A stretch of DNA of 64,000 bases from Pseudalkalibacillus hwajinpoensis. Lineage in GTDB: Bacteria; Bacillota; Bacilli; Bacillales; Guptibacillaceae. Each line of letters opens with the position of its first letter. Position 1 is the first letter of the stretch. Shown in pieces: positions 43,474 through 51,999 of the stretch. The notes beneath the pieces were generated by a model, which saw only the letters and a program-made list of their open reading frames with translations, made no database searches and was not told the origin of the DNA. Location: assembly GCF_015234585.1 (NCBI RefSeq), contig NZ_JADFCM010000008.1:434001-498000 (forward strand), written 5' to 3'. The translations under genes and the position numbers were made by a program.

Positions 43474-43974
43474 ATGGATAAGACACAAACTGCGAAAGAA
43501 ATAAGGACTGCTGTTAAGCGTGACCAATTAAATTCGGTAAAAGATTTGCTTGAGAAAGAACCAGAAATGTTAACATGGATAACTCCTTTTGGCTCATGGT
43601 TGCATATAGCTGCTGCACATGGAAATTTAGAAATAATTCGATATCTTATAGATGTTGGCATGGATATTAATATACAGGGAGGGACTTTCTCTACAAATGC
43701 CCTCGAAAGAGCTGCGGCAAAAGGGAATTTAAAGATTGCTGAATATCTTATTAACAAAAATATAGAGTTTGATATTAGCGAGCCGGATAGAAACCCTTTA
43801 TTTGCTGCGATATATGGAGGTCATTTAGATGTTGTGAAGTTATTGGTTAACAATAATTTCGATATTTCTATAAAATACTCTGGTGACAACATGGAAAATA
43901 TGGATGCCCATGCCTTTGCTGTGGAAAGAGGACAAATAGAAATCGCAGAATATTTAAGGAGTAAGTTGAATTAA
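43474..43974 (+). CDS. Ankyrin-repeat protein, presumed immunity to the AHH toxin
   Basis: 166 aa, ATG after AGGAGGAATT. About four ankyrin repeats (GSWLHIAAAHGNLEIIRYLIDVG; NALERAAAKGNLKIAEYLINK; PLFAAIYGGHLDVVKLLVNN; HAFAVERGQIEIAEYL). Ankyrin proteins are a known class of immunity proteins in polymorphic toxin loci, and it is 17 nt after the toxin. AT-rich like the toxin tip. Confidence 0.85.
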   Translation: MDKTQTAKEIRTAVKRDQLNSVKDLLEKEPEMLTWITPFGSWLHIAAAHGNLEIIRYLIDVGMDINIQGGTFSTNALERAAAKGNLKIAEYLINKNIEFDISEPDRNPLFAAIYGGHLDVVKLLVNNNFDISIKYSGDNMENMDAHAFAVERGQIEIAEYLRSKLN

Positions 43975-43998
43975 TAAGTTGAAATGTTTTTAGAAAAG

Positions 43999-44031
43999 GG
44001 AGTGCTATTCAATTATATAGCGCTCTTTTTG
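43999..44031 (+). terminator. Terminator after the first toxin/immunity module
   Basis: GAGTGCTAT and ATAGCGCTC stem (one G-U), then TTTTTG. Confidence 0.65.
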
Positions 44032-44066
44032 TTATGGATTATTAACTTAAACTCGATGCGAAGATA

Positions 44067-44185
44067 TGCTTATCGGAGAACTCGAACAAGCCTCTCAAAG
44101 TGTGTATGTGGTTCATGAGGAACTGACCTCTGCGATTAACGAAGAAATCGACCGACTTCTTCAGAAAGCGGAGGGCTTGAAGTGA
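44067..44185 (+). pseudogene. 3' remnant of a duplicated T7SS partner gene
   Basis: Nearly identical to the end of the partner gene at ~41609-41729 (CTTATCGGAGAACTCGAACA onward). The 5' two thirds are missing. It marks the left edge of a ~1.3-kb tandem duplication. Confidence 0.8.
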
Positions 44186-45909
44186 CGAGAATAACGATAA
44201 AACCAGAACAATTAGATCAGCTTGCAAGCGGCATCCAGGATGCCGAGCGAAAAGCAGATGAAGCGATTAGCGATTTTAAATTGAACTATCAATCTCTTCT
44301 AATGAACATCACGGGCGCGAACACCGGTAAAATTGATGCCCTTCAAGCGGAGTTGCAATATGAAATGCGCAAATACCGGGACAAGCTCCATGACCTACAG
44401 GCGGCAGTGAAACTAACAGAAAGAAAACTGATGGATGAAGATCGATCGCTTTCTGCTAAGTACGGCCTTATGGCATTAAAATTCAGTGGTTTAAACAAGC
44501 TGTTTCAGAATTATGATCCTATCACGGGAGAAGCATTAAGCTGGAGTGAACGTCTTTTTGGAAAAAATCCACTGAATGCTTCATACGGTGGTGTATTTGG
44601 AGAAGTGTTTCCAGATATGCAATATGCCTTAAACCCACAGGTGATTCAGAGTAGGATGAAGCAAACGTATGAAAGTGTCGTCCTCGATCCTTTATCGAAA
44701 ACGACGGCTTATCTAGACGATGTTCGCCAGGATGTGTCTCATAGTGTGGTCAGGTACTCAAGCTATGTGGATCGCTGGTGGGGTGAGACGCGGCAGAAGG
44801 TTGATGAAGCGCGGAATACGGCACGGAGCTTTTTAGGTGATGTGGTAAAAGGTGTGCAGGTTGGAAGCGGGAATGCCGTAGAGGATGCGATTGATGGGTT
44901 TAAGGAGCTTGAAGCGTTAGCTGAAAAAGCATTTGGACCGAACCTTGCTGTATATCGTGATAAAGAAGATCTCCCTGAATTACTATTTAAAAGCTTAGAA
45001 ACGATAAACTTCTATAAGAACATCTTTGGTGATCCAAAAGGCAACGTTCAAAAGGTGTTGGATGTACCGAAATACATGTGGCAAGGATTTAAAGAAGCCT
45101 GGGATCGAGACTTTGTGAACGGCGACGCCGAAAGCCGAACGGCATTCATTACTTACGGTCTAACATCATTAGGAATTGGAGCAATAGGAGACAAAGGTCT
45201 CGGCAAAATTGGAACAACCGCAAAAACGATTGACGACGTTGCGGATGCCGCGAAGAATGTTAAGGTTGAAGGGAAGGGTGCTCAACCGGCGTTAGCTGGA
45301 GCAGGTGCAGGGGGAGCTTCTAGAGGTGGCGCTCCTTATAATGTGTGGAATGATCCGGTTTCTCGGATTAAGACTGAGATTGATCGGGTTTATGGAGGGA
45401 AGGGTAAGAATAGTAAAAGAGTTAATAGTGGGTATGCATTAGGTAGTCATTTTTTAAATGAATTTAAATTAAAACCTAATGTTAAATATGAAACGAATGG
45501 ATATCAATATCAAACAGACGATTTGGGGAGAATTAAGAAAGCTTCAGGAGAACTAAAGTTGGAAATGGGTGTACGTGATACAAAACATCAGTTAGCTGCT
45601 GGGGGGATAGACCGAATTAAAGCTCCTAGTACTCAAGGAGATCATGGTGGACATTTAATCGGTACGCAATTTAATGGATCTCCACTTATCGATAATATAG
45701 TTTCAATGAATGGTAATGTTAATGTAGGTGCTTATAAAAAATTGGAATCTGCTTGGGCAAAAGCATTAAGAGATAAGCGGGAAGTTATAGTTGATATTAA
45801 ACCCGTATATGAAGGAGATTCTATAAGGCCTGTTAGCTTTAACATAAAATATAGAATTGATGGAGAAAAATTTAATGCTAGATTAAAAAATGTATATGGA
45901 GGAAAGTAA
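44182..45909 (+). CDS. T7SS polymorphic toxin with C-terminal DNA/RNA non-specific endonuclease
   Basis: 575 aa, GTG start with the same ribosome site as its paralogue at 41726. The first ~400 residues repeat that protein closely (including TKTTAYLDDVRQDVSHSVVRY and IKTEIDRVYGGKG), then diverge. The tip has QGDHGGHLIGTQFNGSPLIDNIV (His488, His491), the DxGH..G..N pattern of the Endonuclea_NS family. There is no intact partner gene before it and a terminator lies between, so expression may be low unless read-through or recombination occurs. Confidence 0.85.
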   Translation: MTRITIKPEQLDQLASGIQDAERKADEAISDFKLNYQSLLMNITGANTGKIDALQAELQYEMRKYRDKLHDLQAAVKLTERKLMDEDRSLSAKYGLMALKFSGLNKLFQNYDPITGEALSWSERLFGKNPLNASYGGVFGEVFPDMQYALNPQVIQSRMKQTYESVVLDPLSKTTAYLDDVRQDVSHSVVRYSSYVDRWWGETRQKVDEARNTARSFLGDVVKGVQVGSGNAVEDAIDGFKELEALAEKAFGPNLAVYRDKEDLPELLFKSLETINFYKNIFGDPKGNVQKVLDVPKYMWQGFKEAWDRDFVNGDAESRTAFITYGLTSLGIGAIGDKGLGKIGTTAKTIDDVADAAKNVKVEGKGAQPALAGAGAGGASRGGAPYNVWNDPVSRIKTEIDRVYGGKGKNSKRVNSGYALGSHFLNEFKLKPNVKYETNGYQYQTDDLGRIKKASGELKLEMGVRDTKHQLAAGGIDRIKAPSTQGDHGGHLIGTQFNGSPLIDNIVSMNGNVNVGAYKKLESAWAKALRDKREVIVDIKPVYEGDSIRPVSFNIKYRIDGEKFNARLKNVYGGK

Positions 45910-46395
45910 ATGAATACAGAGAACTTGCAAGAAATTTATCAAAAAGTAGCTGTGCAGTTAAATAATACTATTCCAGAGCCATGGGAAAAAGTGATGGTAT
46001 ATTCAGAAGTTGATGAATATAGTGATTCGACAGTATTTTTTTACTATCCAAAAAATAAGCAGGAACTGATATACAGTTTAGATATTGAAGATATGGAAGG
46101 GATTGATGAAGATGAGATTGATCATCAATTAAATCTACTTGGCAGTATCTTTAGAGAATTATGGGAAGAATTCAAAAGAAATAAGCAGGAACCTTGGACT
46201 AATTTAACATTTGAGTTATATTCTACTGGTAAGTTCGATGTTGAATTTGATTATACTTTATTAGAGGAAGAAAATAATTATAATCATTATGAGAGATTAA
46301 TTATATGGAAGTATAAAAAGTTAGGAATTTCCCCTGATGCAAAGAGAGAAAGTGATGTGAAACTAATTAGAGAATATATTAGTACACAAAAATAA
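45910..46395 (+). CDS. YezG-family immunity protein
   Basis: 161 aa, starting on the base after the toxin stop, with GGAGGAAAGT upstream. Typical YezG (DUF600) features: PEPWEKVMVYSEVDEYSDSTVFFYY, EPWTNLTFELYSTGKFDVEFDY, and WKYKKLGISP. YezG neutralises the T7SS nuclease YeeF in B. subtilis; here it matches the non-specific endonuclease just upstream. Confidence 0.9.
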   Translation: MNTENLQEIYQKVAVQLNNTIPEPWEKVMVYSEVDEYSDSTVFFYYPKNKQELIYSLDIEDMEGIDEDEIDHQLNLLGSIFRELWEEFKRNKQEPWTNLTFELYSTGKFDVEFDYTLLEEENNYNHYERLIIWKYKKLGISPDAKRESDVKLIREYISTQK

Positions 46396-46423
46396 TCTCT
46401 TTTAGAGTTATTGAGGAACATAT

Positions 46424-46562
46424 GACAGATTCCTTGTCCCTGCAACATTACCGAGTTGGTTCCTATGTTGCAATACTTCGAAATAAAGAAGCATTCATTA
46501 TTCCAATAATGAATGCTCCTTTTATTTATGAGGTGGAATCACCAGAACCGTCCCGGCGATTC
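46424..46562. repeat. Dispersed repeat, copy 2, truncating the LXG gene
   Basis: ~140 nt, very similar to copy 3 at 49051-49195: shared runs include CCAATAATGAATGCT, TTTTATTTATGAGGTGGAAT and CACCAGAACCGTCCCGGCGA. Contains a nested hairpin (AAGCATTCATTATT/AATAATGAATGCT). Its right end joins directly to LXG coding sequence. Confidence 0.75.
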
Positions 46563-48382
46563 CGCGAGCTTATCAAGAACAAATCCAGGATCTCCTAACC
46601 TTATTCGAATCCTATGTAACTGATACAAATGCCTACATCACGCCATTAGCAAGACAAGCGATGATGCAAGTGGATCGAAATGATATCTGGTTTAATCTGC
46701 AACAAATCGAACGTGGGATATCTGGGAATGTCGGAAAAGCATCGCGCGTCGCCAGCCGAGTCCCTTATAACACCTTCTCGCTCTTCGACGAACCAACCGA
46801 AAGTGAAATCGAAAAAAGCCGAAGCAATGAAGCCAACTTGAATCAAATTCGGCGTGAAATCAATCGGTCAGAAAGCGTCCTCCAACAAAAAATGGACGAC
46901 CTTTGGGGCATTTACAATACGAAGGTAAAGCCGTTTGAGAATACGGATGACGACTATTACGGAAAAGCTCAGAACTTAAAAATGTCCTACACGGGTCTTT
47001 TTGAAGGCGTTTGGGACGGTGTGGAAGACCTTTCCTCTGACATTTATGGCTTTGGAAAAGGACTCGTTCTCGGTTTATATGAGATCGGAAAAGGCATCGT
47101 CACGGTAGCCAGTGACGCTGGGATCGTGTACACCTCCCATCAACTTCCCGATTCCGTAGAACCCGATTTTCTAAAGGAAGCAGCGGATAAACGAGTCGAA
47201 GGCTATAAAGCCGCCGCCATGCAGGCGATCAAGGATCCAATGGGTGTCGCTGAATCAATCACACAATCCTTCTCCGATACCTATGAAGATGAAGGAGTAG
47301 CTTATGTCGCAGGGAATGTCTCTACAGCCTTTATCCCATATATCGGCATGGCAGGGAAATCATCCACCCTCGCCAAAGTCGCTGGAAAGATCCCGAACGC
47401 CAACTTAAGCAAGGTAGCTGGAAGCAGCAAAGTAGACGTCGCAGCCATCGTGAAAAAGCATAACGCCTTTGAAGGTATCAAGCGTGGCATGGGAGAATTT
47501 GTTCAGGACGTTAAAGGTGGCATGCAGGTTGCTGGGAATCCGAATAGGGTGGCTGTTGGGGCGAATGGATCTGTACCGAGTAATGTCGTAAACTCTACCG
47601 TTGTACGAAGAGAAATGGATGATTCGATTAGTAGGATTGTAGGGAGTAAAGATTCAGGTATAACTTTCAAGAGTCCTGGAGAATATTTTGACCACATCAA
47701 TGACATTGGTAAACGAAGTGACTTAACGAATGAAGAAAAATTAGCGAAGATTCATGAAGCGTATGATAGATTAGAAGTAAAAGGCGATGTTACAGTCGTC
47801 TCTGATACGAAGTATTTGGAACCTGACGGATTTGGTAAGAATGGTCGAATGTTGATGGATTGGCCAGAGAACATGGGATTTGAAGAAGGTTCAATTCAGA
47901 CGATTACTAGAAATAACCCTTTACCCGAAAGATGGGATCGAATTGGTGGAAAAGGTGGAGTGAATTTTACTACTTTACCTGATAATGGTGGTCCGTATAC
48001 TTACAATCAACGTGCTATACCATATCTAGAAAACCCTGAAGCAAGGCACGTAGGAAACTTTGATAATGAATCCTATTTTGATGCTATTGATGCAATTAAA
48101 AGTGATAATCTTGAAGATCTGAATCGTATTGTCGTAGCTAATGGGAAAAAGCCATTTTCAGAGGTTGATTTTGACTTGTTAACTTCAGTCTATAAAGAAT
48201 ACCAAGAGGATCTAAAGGAAGTACTTGGGAAGGTTGACACTACTTATGGATTGAAAGGAACTGCTGCTCCATGGAGGAGTCGTTTTACAGGAGAGGAATT
48301 AATGGATGGTGGAGCCGAACAAATTGTAACACCACTGAGTGGTGAAATTCTAGAAAAGATCGGAGTTATACCTGAATATTAG
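46532..48382 (+). pseudogene. 5'-truncated LXG toxin with C-terminal TNT-type NAD+ glycohydrolase domain
   Basis: The frame is open from 46532, inside the repeat, and reads LXG-domain sequence from ~46565 (AYQEQIQDLLTLFESYVTDTN). The first ~100 codons of an LXG domain, a start and a ribosome site are missing; the first ATG is at 46661. After a transmembrane-like linker (FGKGLVLGLYEIGKGIVTVAS), the C-terminal ~200 residues hold WPENMGF, PERWDRIGGKGG and YNQRAIPYL, the TNT toxin pattern (NAD+ hydrolysis). A silent, reserve toxin tip seems likely; two immunity genes follow intact. Confidence 0.8.
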
Positions 48383-48396
48383 GAGGAGTACAATTT

Positions 48397-48651
48397 ATGA
48401 CGAAACAAGAGTTCTTAAAAAGATATAAGGATGAAAACCTAACTATTGGTGCAGAGTATATGATGGTACTTGATAGTATCACAGATGAACCACTTGTAGT
48501 GGGATGTGCATACGATCAAGGGGTGTGGAAAATTTATCAAACAAAAGAGCGAGGTGGCCACTACGTAATTAAAGAAAAAGATACTGAAGAAGAGGCGTTT
48601 AATTATTTTTATGAGCTAGTATTAACTTTAAATGACTGGCGTAAAAATTGA
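48397..48651 (+). CDS. Putative immunity protein to the TNT toxin, copy A
   Basis: 84 aa, ATG after AGGAGGAGTAC, 14 nt from the toxin stop. MTKQEFLKRYKDENLTIG opening, TDEPLVVGCAYDQGVWKIYQTKERGGHYVIKE core. Small acidic cytosolic protein in the standard immunity position. Paralogue at 48756. Confidence 0.75.
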   Translation: MTKQEFLKRYKDENLTIGAEYMMVLDSITDEPLVVGCAYDQGVWKIYQTKERGGHYVIKEKDTEEEAFNYFYELVLTLNDWRKN

Positions 48652-48681
48652 AATCACATGCACAATTATAAGCAACTATTG

Positions 48682-48710
48682 GTCGGCTAAATGCCGACTT
48701 TTTTCTTTTT
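48682..48710 (+). terminator. Terminator between the two immunity genes
   Basis: GTCGGC and GCCGAC stem followed by TTTTTTCTTTTT. Confidence 0.75.
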
Positions 48711-48755
48711 CGAAATAGCCGTCTTGCTGAAGAAAGATATAAAAGAGGAGGAATT

Positions 48756-49010
48756 ATGACAAAACAAGAATTCTTACAAAGATACAAAGATGAGAAACTA
48801 AATATAGGAGATGAATACTTGATGGTTCTGGATGCAATAACAGATGAACCACTCGTATTAGGTTGTGTATATAATCAAGGGAAATGGAAGGTTTTTGAAA
48901 CAAGAGAGCGTGGTGGGCACTTCGTAATGAAAGAAATGGATAACGAAAGTGAAGCATTTGATTTCTTTTATGAAATAGTTTTAAGCCAACATAAAATACA
49001 AAGTAACTAA
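48756..49010 (+). CDS. Putative immunity protein to the TNT toxin, copy B
   Basis: 84 aa, ATG after AGAGGAGG. About two thirds identical to copy A (MTKQEFLQRYKDEKLNIG, TDEPLVLGCVYNQGKWKVFETRERGGHFVMKE). It lies beyond copy A's terminator, so it is probably a duplicated or orphan immunity gene of a lost toxin variant. Confidence 0.72.
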   Translation: MTKQEFLQRYKDEKLNIGDEYLMVLDAITDEPLVLGCVYNQGKWKVFETRERGGHFVMKEMDNESEAFDFFYEIVLSQHKIQSN

Positions 49011-49050
49011 GCACACACTGTAGTCTTTTATCATGGGTGAACAGACATAG

Positions 49051-49195
49051 GGACAGGTTCCTTGTCTCTTAGCATTGCTAGGATGGTTCTCATGATGCAA
49101 TATTTCGAAAAACGTTAAAAGAAGCATTCATTTTTCCAATAATGAATGCTTCTTTTATTTATGAGGTGGAATCACCAGAACCGTCCCGGCGATTC
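49051..49195. repeat. Dispersed repeat, copy 3, right edge of the TNT module
   Basis: Same orientation as copy 2; together they bracket the truncated LXG-TNT and immunity genes as ~140-nt direct repeats. Outer arms ATGGTTCT and AGAACCGT, inner hairpin AAGCATTCATT/AATGAATGCTT with TCTTTTATTT. Confidence 0.75.
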
Positions 49196-49211
49196 TCCTT
49201 CATTGGTATTA

Positions 49212-49295
49212 TCAGTTTACAAAAGCAACGCCGACGATGATCAATAGAACGAACAAGACAACAATTAGGGCGAAGCTGTTATTGTATCCAGACAT
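49212..49295 (-). CDS. YjcZ-family sporulation microprotein
   Basis: 27 aa, ATG at 49295 after AGGAGTG. The sequence MSGYNNSFALIVVLFVLL is the highly conserved YjcZ/YczN pattern, a short membrane helix ending VGVAFVN. Members are induced in sporulation in Bacillus. Too short for most gene finders. Confidence 0.88.
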   Translation of the reverse strand: MSGYNNSFALIVVLFVLLIIVGVAFVN

Positions 49296-49416
49296 AGTTA
49301 TCACTCCTGTGATTTTCAAGTTAAGAGGTAATGGATCACTCTCATTAATAGAATATGCAATCGTTTGAAAGGAGTGAGGACAAGTAGTGAAAATAGTCTT
49401 TAGTGGTTTAATGTAT

Positions 49417-49450
49417 CGGGGGTCAGGTACGTGCCGGACCCCCTCTTTAG
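49417..49450. terminator. GGGGGTC hairpin repeat
   Basis: GGGGGTC and GACCCCC stem with TCTTT after it; the loop GGTACGTGCC resembles the hairpin at 61812-61837. Confidence 0.5.
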
Positions 49451-49468
49451 TTCCGGTTCACAAAAAGC

Positions 49469-50053
49469 TCATATCAGCTGATAATACAATCCGAATTTCG
49501 TATCATACCACAATAATTTGCCATGCTTGCTTTTAGGAAGACGTGCTTGTAAATTCCATTCCGGATATTGCTTCATAATTCGAACTTGATCTCCGGTTGC
49601 AAAAGCAATAAAGGAGATATAGTGATTTTTAGACATCGGATGTTTGCTAGAAATATACCATTCATTGTCAATATCCATGATGTTAAGTTGGTTTTCAGTT
49701 GTTGCTTTCTTTGCTTCTAATCGATCTAATTTTCTTCCGCAGCAAGATATGGAAATATCTCCAGTTGCTAAAGCGATATTTTGACATAATTCACATACAA
49801 AGTAATTTGATTTTTTCATATTTCCTCCTACAAAATCATTTGACGCTAAATCACCATCTAAGATACTTTCAATGTTAACTCCTAACAGTTCAGATAACTG
49901 TGGTAATAGCGAAATATCTGGATAGCCATAACCTCGCTCCCACTTTGAAACGGTTCGATCAGAAATGTTCATTAGATCGGCTAATTGCTTCTGAGTAAGG
50001 CGTTTTTCCTTCCTCAAACTATAAATTAGTTCTCCCACTTTACTATTGTTCAT
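49469..50053 (-). CDS. XRE-family regulator with zinc-ribbon-like C-terminal domain
   Basis: 194 aa, ATG preceded by AGGAGGAG. Helix-turn-helix at ~5-60 (LIYSLRKEKRLTQKQLADLMNISDRTVSKWERGYGYPDI). The C-terminal part has FVCELCQNIA...SISCCGRKL, a four-Cys desulfoferrodoxin-like metal site, then HPMSKNHYISFIAFATGDQVRIMKQYP. Probably a metal- or redox-responsive regulator of unknown targets. Confidence 0.85.
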   Translation of the reverse strand: MNNSKVGELIYSLRKEKRLTQKQLADLMNISDRTVSKWERGYGYPDISLLPQLSELLGVNIESILDGDLASNDFVGGNMKKSNYFVCELCQNIALATGDISISCCGRKLDRLEAKKATTENQLNIMDIDNEWYISSKHPMSKNHYISFIAFATGDQVRIMKQYPEWNLQARLPKSKHGKLLWYDTKFGLYYQLI

Positions 50054-50541
50054 CGTATTCTCCTCCTACTACGCTTCTATCTTATAAGCTAATAAGCTCA
50101 GTAACAACAAACGTTCCGTAGAGTTTTTTTATAAAGAAACATGGTGACGATTCGAGATTGAAAAAAGGTCTAATTTGGTCCTAATAGTTTAGGTCATTTT
50201 ATCGTGGGTGATTCGCACTGATTTTTTCATATCATCCAAAGGTCACGCTTTTTATGAAGCTTGTAAAAATTGTTGGGAACATCTACTTAAAAATAAGAGA
50301 ACGCTCACTAGCTCATATGAACCAACTTTGATTATATGTCTTTGAACGGTAGAACATTGTTTGAAAATTATGCTAGATTTAAGGCGCGCTGATACATAAA
50401 AGAAACATACTGCTTGATAAAAGAGGTTACTACGCTTTGTTATGTCTCAGTTCTCTTTTTGACTTAAAAGACTATTACGTTCTCTTTCGCCTGAATGAAG
50501 GTGTTAGGACATAAATAATCAAAAAAGTAGGAGGCATTACT
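50054..50541. other. 490-nt intergenic region, nothing recognised
   Basis: AT-rich sequence between divergent genes. It should hold the promoters of the XRE regulator and the HNH nuclease; I see no strong promoter, repeat or ORF. Confidence 0.5.
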
Positions 50542-51174
50542 ATGTTAAAGAAATCGATTTTAGTTGTTTTTACGTTGGTTCTGTTGTTTAGTGGATATCA
50601 ATTTGGTCTTCCGTCGGCTCTTGCGATCCCTCCTGGAACACCGTCAAAGTCTGCCGCTCAATCTCAATTGGATTCCTTGACTGTACAGTCTGAAGATTCT
50701 ATGTCCGGATACTCACGTGATAAATTCTCACACTGGATTGGACAGGGGAATGGCTGTGACACGCGTCAATTGGTGCTGCAGAGGGATGCTGATTATTACA
50801 GCGGTGACTGTCCTGTAACGTCTGGTAAATGGTACAGCTACTTTGATGGCGTGCAAGTGTATGACCCGTCTGATTTAGATATCGACCATATGGTTCCGTT
50901 GGCAGAGGCGTGGCGTTCAGGAGCAAGTAGTTGGAGCACACAAAAGCGAGAGGATTACGCGAATGACCTTGATGGTCCGCATCTTATTGCAGTAACGGCA
51001 AGCAGCAACCGCTCCAAGGGTGACCAGGATCCGTCTACTTGGAAGCCAACGCGTTACAGTGCTCACTGCGGGTATGCAAAGTGGTGGATCAATACGAAGT
51101 ATGACTATGATTTAAGCCTTCAGTCTTCAGAGAAATCGGCTCTTCAAAGCATGCTGAATACGTGTAGTTATTAA
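50542..51174 (+). CDS. Secreted HNH endonuclease (DUF1524-type)
   Basis: 210 aa, ATG after AGTAGGAGG. Sec signal peptide ending SALA (~residue 28). Nuclease core DIDHMVPLAEAWRSGASSW, PHLIAVTASSNRSKGD and PSTWKPTR are the GmrSD/DUF1524 HNH motifs; conserved Cys residues may pair outside the cell. Extracellular nuclease, likely for nutrient DNA. Confidence 0.9.
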   Translation: MLKKSILVVFTLVLLFSGYQFGLPSALAIPPGTPSKSAAQSQLDSLTVQSEDSMSGYSRDKFSHWIGQGNGCDTRQLVLQRDADYYSGDCPVTSGKWYSYFDGVQVYDPSDLDIDHMVPLAEAWRSGASSWSTQKREDYANDLDGPHLIAVTASSNRSKGDQDPSTWKPTRYSAHCGYAKWWINTKYDYDLSLQSSEKSALQSMLNTCSY

Positions 51175-51227
51175 TTCGGGTTAGTTGATAGTTTGATCGT
51201 TTCGACAAGCTGAGGAGGTGCGCTCAA

Positions 51228-51470
51228 ATGAAACAAAAGTCGTCCATTTTCACTGCAACTCACGGTGTTATGACCGAAGAAGTAGGTGTGATTAGCGGGG
51301 AGCTTGAACTGGTGACTTCCTGTGATGAGAAAGGCGGTCTCACGCTTCGCATCACGTATGTAGGAGCAGAGGAGTGGTACACGCTCCCTGGGAAAGAATA
51401 CCGCTTACACGATGTGCGTGACCATGAAGTCATTCACCGTTTGCTCGTATCGGTGCTTGAGCGCTCTTAA
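51228..51470 (+). CDS. Small hypothetical protein
   Basis: 80 aa, ATG with GAGGAGGTGCGCTC upstream. Predicted mostly beta, no signal peptide; LRITYVGAEEWYTLPGKEYRLHD core. Family not recognised. 53 nt after the HNH nuclease. Confidence 0.6.
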   Translation: MKQKSSIFTATHGVMTEEVGVISGELELVTSCDEKGGLTLRITYVGAEEWYTLPGKEYRLHDVRDHEVIHRLLVSVLERS

Positions 51471-51484
51471 AATTCGACAAGTGA

Positions 51485-51542
51485 CAGGCACCATGCAACC
51501 ATGCACCATGGACAAGCAACATGCGACGGCTATGGTGCCCTG
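51485..51542. repeat. GTGACAGGCACC repeat hairpin, second copy
   Basis: CAGGCACCAT pairs with ATGGTGCCCTG across a ~38-nt loop; the preceding GTGACAGGCACC equals the repeat core at 12722-12733. Confidence 0.4.
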
Positions 51543-51657
51543 CCCCTATGTCCCCAGGAACACCGAGCCCGTTGGTGCATTAAGTGTTGGGGAAAGGGAT
51601 GGTTGAAATTTGATCATCATCTCGAGAAGGTTATGAAATGATGTATTGGAAAATAGA

Positions 51658-51696
51658 AGGGAGAGCTAATGATGGATTTTTTAGCTCTCCCTTTTG
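51658..51696 (+). terminator. Terminator
   Basis: AAGGGAGAGCTAA and TTAGCTCTCCCTTTT stem, nearly symmetric. Confidence 0.75.
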
Positions 51697-51914
51697 TTAT
51701 ATATTGATATTGTGGTTGAGAAAGTCCTTCCTGAATGCTTTTTTCTTTAGTCAATGATCCCTTAGGTATATAGTCCATGTTATCAGGTTTGTGGTTTCCT
51801 GGAAAACTCTCTGTTGTTGTTAAATAAAGCTTCTCTCTGTATGTGCGGTTCATTCATTGTTTGACACCGTAAGAGGACTAATGGCTCAATTATATGCAAT
51901 GATGTAAAAACTGA

Positions 51915-51943
51915 TTTACACATCGAAAGGTTTTGCCTATACT
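51915..51943 (+). promoter_or_regulatory. Sigma-A promoter of the zincophore biosynthesis genes
   Basis: TTTACA, 17 nt, TATACT, ending where the Zur-type palindrome starts. Confidence 0.75.
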
Positions 51944-51983
51944 TTACTTTATAAATCGAAATCGTTTCGATTTATAAAGTAAA
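51943..51983 (+). promoter_or_regulatory. Zur-box palindrome upstream of cntL
   Basis: 19-bp arms around a TCG centre. The inner 21 bp (51953-51973) begin AAATCGAAAT and end TTTCGATTT, close to the B. subtilis Zur consensus AAATCGTAAT-N-ATTACGATTT. Position over the transcription start implies repression by zinc-loaded Zur. Confidence 0.75.
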
Positions 51984-51999
51984 AAGTGAGGTGACTTTC

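Noticed and set aside
48599..49014. Minus-strand ORFs over the immunity genes
   Set aside because: Shadows of the two paralogous plus-strand genes; they also resemble each other only because those genes are duplicates.
51617..51853. 78-codon minus-strand ORF starting at 51853
   Set aside because: It passes through a terminator stem at 51658-51696 and lacks a good ribosome site; the first ~55 residues look somewhat protein-like, but I cannot support it.
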